Source: Symbiodinium natans (taxonomy: Eukaryota; Sar; Dinophyceae; Suessiales; Symbiodiniaceae). From it: a stretch of 64,000 nucleotides of DNA. Positions 59,593 through 64,000 of this stretch are shown here, in pieces. A program made the translations under genes and the position numbers. A model generated the notes under the pieces. That model had not been told where the DNA came from and ran no database searches. It saw only the letters and a list, made by a program, of their open reading frames with translations. Each line of letters begins with the position of its first letter. The stretch's first letter is position 1. The stretch covers positions 47,501-111,500 of the forward strand of contig CAJNDS010002690.1 of assembly GCA_905221605.1 (NCBI GenBank), written 5' to 3'.

Positions 59593-59726
59593 GGCCGTCT
59601 GCGACATGCCACACGCTGCGGCTCCTCCGTGACATCGGATTCTCAAACGTGACGGCCTCCAGGACCAAGCAGCTCGTGCCACATGCCCCGATAAGCGTCA
59701 CAGAGCAGGAGCTATGTAGGCTTTAA
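59593..59726 (+). CDS. putative terminal exon
   Basis: One frame reads LRLLRDIGFSNVTASRTKQL then VPHAPISVTEQELCRL and stop. Good protein-like C-terminus (helix, strand, acidic helix). Confidence 0.5.
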
Positions 59727-60203
59727 TCCCCGGAGCTGGAGCTTAAGAAGGATTTTGCATGAAGGTGACCCTCATCTGGAACTTAAAGCTTCAAGCCCAG
59801 CCGAGCAAACCCTAATTAAGCCCCAAGAAAGCGCTAAGACCGTCCAACCCCTGGGTTCTCTGATCAGATGTTCTCCTCAGGAGCTCGAAGACACTCACAT
59901 ACGGAGCAAGCTGCCGGCGGCGCCTACACAGCAAGGGTTGGGCCCCTTCAGGGGGCCTAGGGGTTGAGACGTCAGGGCTTTAGGCTTTAGGCTTTGGGGC
60001 TTAGGGGTTAGGGTTAGGGTTTACGGGTTGGGGGGACCCCTGACAGAGCAGGCCCTGATCCCCTTTTACAGCTTAGGTGCTCTTACACGGCCTAAAGGCC
60101 CTTTTTGCAAGGCTACTCTTGGGTCTCGGGCTTTTGGGGTTTTGGATGTTTTTTACGGCTTTGGGGTGATTACGGTTTCGGGGCGCGGGGTCGATCCTCC
60201 AAG

Positions 60204-60260
60204 GGTTGATCCTCCAGAGCTCTCGGAAGCTTTATTCAAGCCGGTTGACGAGCAGCTAAA
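60204..60260 (+). CDS. possible exon
   Basis: After ATCCTCCAAG, VDPPELSEALFKPVDEQLN and donor ATG|GTATATAC. The 10-mer GGTATATACT recurs 29 bp downstream (60262 and 60291). Confidence 0.35.
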
Positions 60261-60389
60261 TGGTATATACTTGGGCTTCAAAGAGCTTCCGGTATATACT
60301 ATACAGGTGCAAGGATCCTTGGGGTTTTTGGGGTGTAGGACTTAGGGACTTCTGTGCCTTAACACGCCCTTTTCAAAATCCTAACTCAG

Positions 60390-60440
60390 GTGTACCGCCG
60401 AATCAACGGCACCGCCCGCTTGAGCTGGATGACGCAGGAC
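60390..60440 (+). CDS. putative exon island
   Basis: After CCTAACTCAG: VYRRINGTARLSWMTQD. A GA donor after CAG is possible. Confidence 0.4.
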
Positions 60441-60542
60441 CGCAGTCCTACACCCTTAGCCCTAAGCCGAAACCCGAAAGCCTGGAGCCTAAACCCTAAA
60501 CCACCTCAACCCGACGGAAGGGTTCAGGGTTTCGGGTTAGGG

Positions 60543-60620
60543 TTGGGATGTTGCCCCTTAATTATACTAGCAGTCCTGACTGCTAATAGGGATTATACTA
60601 GGCGGTACTCTACCCCCCAG
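60543..60620. mobile_element. foldback element, family B copy 3 (right end lost)
   Basis: TTGGGATGTTGCCCCTTAAT then TATACTAGCAGTCCTGAC and TAATAGGGATTATACTA match the family B arms and core; the GAACATCCCAA end is missing. Confidence 0.5.
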
Positions 60621-60740
60621 GGTTTAGGGTTCGAAAGATTCAGGGTTTCGGGTTGCGGGTAGGTTCAGGGCATGGGGTTTAGGGTTTAGGGTTTAGGGTT
60701 GAGGGTTTGGGTTTAGGGTTTAGGTTTTTTAGGCTTGACT

Positions 60741-60858
60741 CGGGTTTATAGGGTTTATAAGCTTTATAGGGTTCATAGGGTTTGTAGGGGTTATAGGGTT
60801 CATACTTGTAGGGCTCATAGGGTTTATAGGGTTTATAGGGTTTACAGGGTTTATAGGG
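60741..60858. repeat. TTTATAGGG nonamer array, second locus
   Basis: About eleven units with TTCATAGGG and TTTGTAGGG variants; the same expanded monomer as at 13744. Confidence 0.88.
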
Positions 60859-60986
60859 GTCGCCTTTTCAGGGCCCATACGAAGGACCATGTAACAACCT
60901 TAGAGAGGACTTGTCGAGTTTCTTGCGTTCACCAGCCATCTAAACCCTATAAACCCTAGCCCTCAGCCATCAGCAGAACCCAAAAG

Positions 60987-61062
60987 GCGGACATCGGGAG
61001 CTACTTCCAGCAGTTCCTCTCGGGCTGCTGGGCGGGCATGCTAGGACCGGGAGTCGGCCCTA
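60987..61062 (+). CDS. putative exon island
   Basis: After ACCCAAAAG: ADIGSYFQQFLSGCWAGMLG then PG. The 3' boundary is uncertain (GC donor at 61034 or later). The end overlaps the left part of a family H-like foldback. Confidence 0.4.
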
Positions 61063-61160
61063 ATTGTTCTTTTTTGTAGGGTTGGGGTTCCCTTATAAGC
61101 CCCCTTAAAACCAGAAAAGGGCACCCTTTTCTATTCCTAGGTTACTCCCGTGTCTAGGCT
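61040..61160. mobile_element. family H-like foldback
   Basis: Shares GGTTCCCTTATAAGCCCC...AAAAGGGCACCCTTTT and GGTTACT with the copy at 17072; outer arms ACCGGGAGT / ACTCCCGTGT differ. Confidence 0.4.
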
Positions 61161-61224
61161 GAGAAGGGTTGGTTTATGAGGATCCCCGGTGCGGCTGAGA
61201 GTTTTTTTTTGGTTTCTAAGGGTT

Positions 61225-61372
61225 TAAGGGTTTAGGGTTTAGGGTTGGGGTTCAGGGTTCAGGGTTCAGGGTTCAGGGTTCAGGGTTCAGGGTTCAGGGT
61301 TCAGGGTTCAGGGTTCAGGGTTTAGGGTTTAGGGTTTAGGGTTTAGGGTTTAGGGTTTAGGGTTTAGGGTTG
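61225..61372. repeat. TTCAGGG then TTTAGGG array
   Basis: Ten perfect GGGTTCA units then about eight TTTAGGG units. Confidence 0.95.
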
Positions 61373-61499
61373 CAAACCGTATATATCCTAACCCTGAACC
61401 CGAAACCCTAAACCCTGAACTTTTCCTGCGACCCTAAGACCCTGAACACTTTTCAGCCTTATATGGGTAGCTCTCTAAATGGGGGCACCCTAAACCCTA

Positions 61500-61640
61500 A
61501 GCCCTAAGCCCCAAACCCTAAACCCTAAACCCGAAACCCGAAACCCTAAACCCTAAACCCTGAACCCTGAACCCTAAACCCTAAACCCTAAACCCTAAAC
61601 CCTAAACCCTAAACCCTAAACCCTAAACCCTGAACCCCCG
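61500..61640. repeat. CCCTAAA telomere-like array
   Basis: About 19 units with CCCGAAA and CCCTGAA variants. Confidence 0.93.
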
Positions 61641-61864
61641 TTTTGGGGGCTCCCTTACTTGAAGGGTGCCGTGCGAGAAAGCGGACCCAAAAAGATCCCA
61701 ATGTAGAGGAGGACCCCTTATGAAACCCTAGAAGCCCTCAGCTCCTTGAAGGGTCCAGGGTTCAGGGTTCAGGGTTCAGGGTTTAGGGTTTAGGGTTTAG
61801 GGTTTAGGGTTTAGGGGTTAGGGGTTAGGGGTTAGGGTTTAGGGCTGAAGCCTTTTACCTTAAG

Positions 61865-61925
61865 CTCATGCCTCTCCGAGGCTTCGTCCTGGGCATGGCA
61901 GAGGATGCCTGGGTCCGTGCCCGGG
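61865..61925 (+). CDS. putative exon island
   Basis: After AGCCTTTTACCTTAAG: LMPLRGFVLGMAEDAWVRAR; donor CGGG|GTCAGAG. Helical. Confidence 0.45.
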
Positions 61926-61961
61926 GTCAGAGTTAAGGTTCTCATGAGGTAGGTGCGTGTA

Positions 61962-62187
61962 GTGTAGGGTTTAGGGTTTAGGGTTTAGGGTTTAGGGTTT
62001 AGGGTTTAGGGTTTAGGGTTTAGGGTTTAGGGTTTAGGGTTTAGGGTTTAGGGTTTAGGGTTTAGGGTTTAGGGTTTAGGGTTTAGGGTTACGGTTTAGG
62101 GTTTAGGGTTTAGGGTTTAGGGTTTAGGGTTTAGGGTTTAGGGTTTAGGGTTTAGGGTTTAGGGTTTAGGGTTTAGGGTTTAGGGTT
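61962..62187. repeat. TTTAGGG telomere-like array, about 31 units
   Basis: The longest G-strand array here, nearly perfect, ending in GGGTTACCCTAAGGGTTT, a local polarity flip. Confidence 0.97.
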
Positions 62188-62213
62188 ACCCTAAGGGTTT
62201 AGGGTTCAGGGTT

Positions 62214-62349
62214 TACTTGGAGGGTCGGAGGACTTAGTAAGTAGGTCTCTAATCGAGTTATGAGTAGAACACCTCCAATTAGGGTCCCTTATTTTGGGAC
62301 TTATAAGTCTACTTACTATCTACTTGCTAAGTCCCTGACCCTCCAAGTA
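62214..62349. mobile_element. foldback element, family A copy 8 (diverged)
   Basis: TACTTGGAGGGTCGGAGGAC on the left and GTCCCTGACCCTCCAAGTA on the right, embedded in TTTAGGG repeat on both sides. Confidence 0.6.
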
Positions 62350-62359
62350 GGGTTTAGGG

Positions 62360-62475
62360 TTTAGGAACCCTAAACCCTAAACCCTAAACCCTAAACCCTA
62401 AACCCTGAACCCTGGACCCTGGACCCTGGACCCTGGACCCTGAGCCCTAAACCCTAAACCCTAAACCCTAAACCC
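62360..62475. repeat. CCCTAAA/CCCTGGA array
   Basis: About 16 units with four CCCTGGA units in the middle. Confidence 0.92.
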
Positions 62476-62772
62476 ACTTTTCCGCCCTACACCCTCATAC
62501 CTAAACCCCTGAGGGAGCAGGCTAAAGCTAATGATAAAAGTCTTCTTTTTTTTTTGGGGGGGGGGGGGGGATTGTTTAGGAATTTAAGGTTTAGGGTTCC
62601 GCTCTAGGGCTTAGGGCTTCGTTTTTCGGGGTTAGGGCCTCGGGCTTAGCCCTAAACCCCGAAGCCAACTGGACCTTCAGTGTCCGAAATGCCACTGACA
62701 GAAGGAATCAGAAAGGGTTTAGGGTTTAGGGTTTAGGGTTTAGGGTTTAGGGTGTAGTTTACCCCTCCGAAG

Positions 62773-62824
62773 CCGAATGTCCTCGTGACAGCAGCAGTGG
62801 CGCTGATGACGTTTTCGAAAGCAG
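62773..62824 (+). CDS. putative exon island
   Basis: After CCTCCGAAG: PNVLVTAAVALMTFSKA; GC donor AAGCAG|GCGTGG. Hydrophobic, possibly part of a membrane or core helix. Confidence 0.4.
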
Positions 62825-62837
62825 GCGTGGCGCCGAC

Positions 62838-62934
62838 CCTAAACCCTAAACCCTAAACCCTAAACCCTAAACCCTAAACCCTAAACCCTAAACCCTAAAC
62901 CCTAAACCCTAAACCCTAAACCCTAAACCCTATA
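62838..62934. repeat. CCCTAAA telomere-like array
   Basis: About 14 units. Confidence 0.96.
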
Positions 62935-63039
62935 CCCTAAAAAGGAGCCCTGGTGCCAACGCCTAAGGAGATGGACTTCCAAAGCCCTAAGCCCTAAGCC
63001 CTTGGCACTGAACCGCTTGGTTGACCGGATCCCCAAAAC

Positions 63040-63170
63040 CTTTAGGGTTTAGGGTTTAGGGTTTGGGGTTTAGGGTTTGGGGTTTAGGGTTTAGGGTTTA
63101 GGGTTTGGGGTTTAGGGTTTAGGGTTTAGGGTTACGGTTTGGGGTTTGGGGTTTAGGGTTTAGGGATTTG
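63040..63170. repeat. TTTAGGG/TTTGGGG array
   Basis: About 18 units. Confidence 0.93.
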
Positions 63171-63202
63171 GGTTTTGGTTAGGGAAAGACCCTAAATCCA
63201 AG

Positions 63203-63330
63203 GCCACGTGCAGAGCTTCCTGGCGCTGCCTTCCTGGGATTCGAAGCAGCGGATTACCATTGACATGCTGAAGCAGTACCTGATGAAGAAGATCACAGCG
63301 GCTCGGCGCGGAATGGGGCTCGGATCGCAG
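63203..63330 (+). CDS. putative exon island
   Basis: After AAATCCAAG two bases then HVQSFLALPSWDSKQRITID, MLKQYLMKKITAARRGMGLG, SQ; GC donor TCGCAG|GCGATTTC. A long amphipathic helix; among the most convincing islands. Family not recognised. Confidence 0.55.
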
Positions 63331-63479
63331 GCGATTTCCGCGTTTTTGACCCTAAACCCTAAACCCCAGAGTCTCTCGCTTAACCCTAAACCCCAAACCC
63401 CGAACCCCAAACCCTGCACCCTAAGCCCCAAACCCTCAACCCTAAGAGGGCCAATGTGGGATGTTCGCCCTGGCGCCCC

Positions 63480-63650
63480 ACCCTAAACCCTAAACCCTAA
63501 ACCCCAAACCCCAAACCCTAAACCCTAAACCGTAAACCCTAAACTGGCCCTGAACCCTAAACCCTAAACCCTAAACCCTAAACCCTAAACCCTAAACCCT
63601 AAACCCTAAACCCTAAACCCTAAACCCTAAACCCTGAACCCTGAACCCTA
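63480..63650. repeat. CCCTAAA telomere-like array
   Basis: About 23 units with CCCCAAA and CCCTGAA variants. Confidence 0.95.
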
Positions 63651-63859
63651 CGAAGCCTTAAGCCCCAAACCCTCGACTTGACCAGCCTTTGCCTTCTGCC
63701 AGTCGGCCATGCAAGGTAGCCCGAAGGTGGAGTAGGCAAGATGCGGTTCAGGCTTTAGGGTTTAGGGTTTAGGGGTTTAGGGTTTAGGGTTTAGGCTTTC
63801 GGGTTTCAGGTTTAGGGTTTAGGGGTTTAGGGTTTAGGGCTACTTAGAGCCCTGAAAAG

Positions 63860-63926
63860 ATCCAGCACATGCTCCGCCCAGGAAGCGTGCAGGAGAAACC
63901 TCGGCCAGCCTCCCGTGCTGTTTTTG
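63860..63926 (+). CDS. putative exon island
   Basis: After CCCTGAAAAG: IQHMLRPGSVQEKPRPASRA then VF; donor TTTTG|GTGGGG. Followed by TTTAGGG to the window end. Confidence 0.4.
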
Positions 63927-63931
63927 GTGGG

Positions 63932-64000
63932 GGGTTAGGGATTTAGGGTTTAGGGTTTAGGGTTTAGGGTTTAGGGTTTAGCATTTAGCGTTTAGGGTTT
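63932..64000. repeat. TTTAGGG array to the window edge
   Basis: About nine units; the array may continue beyond the window. Confidence 0.9.

Noticed and set aside
1205-64000. True chromosome end
   Set aside because: Arrays are short, interrupted and of both polarities throughout, with unique DNA on both sides; these are interstitial telomere-type repeats.

Overview
The window looks like nuclear DNA of a dinoflagellate, possibly a Symbiodiniaceae-type genome. Direct evidence: (1) very many TTTAGGG/CCCTAAA telomere-type arrays on both strands; (2) a short lysine-rich C-terminal domain at 196-626 of a kind I recognise from many predicted dinoflagellate proteins; (3) a plus-strand gene region at 24-30 kb that opens with a family I recognise from dinoflagellates followed by leucine-rich repeats; (4) coding blocks that begin after AG, usually AG|G, and end at GT, GC or perhaps GA, as dinoflagellate introns do. 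The species is inference; no spliced leader, rRNA or tRNA gene was recognised.

Layout. 0-8.7 kb: the 3' end of a small dinoflagellate gene, then telomere-like arrays alternating with short GC-rich coding-like islands, including one minus-strand exon clearly of the AP-1 gamma-adaptin type (5818-5945) and one WD40-like fragment. 8.9-10.3 kb: a complete intronless amino-acid transporter (AAAP family, 469 aa, 11 predicted membrane segments). 11-21 kb: more arrays, several foldback (MITE- or introner-like) element families and coding-like islands. 22-31 kb and 35-38 kb are almost free of telomere-like repeats and carry plus-strand exons encoding, in order, a short duplicated module, the dinoflagellate family, leucine-rich repeats, a vWA domain, a ubiquitin-like domain, helical modules, a ZU5-like domain and (after a repeat-filled gap at 31-35 kb) a TIR-like domain. 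Whether this is one gene or two is not resolved. 38.8-64 kb: dozens of 40-180 bp islands, nearly all plus strand, commonly preceded by CCCTAAA arrays and followed by TTTAGGG arrays, interrupted by an AT-rich and poly-C block at 55.8-57.6 kb.

Main interpretation. The islands fit exons, and the TTTAGGG...CCCTAAA sequence between them fits introns whose two ends are complementary. Many introns would start with the repeat itself (G|GTTTAGGG). The competing reading is that telomere-capped fragments were joined end to end. Both readings predict the same repeat polarity; RNA data would separate them. Exon boundaries given here are my reading of frame and splice signals without transcript support, and should be taken as plus or minus several bases.
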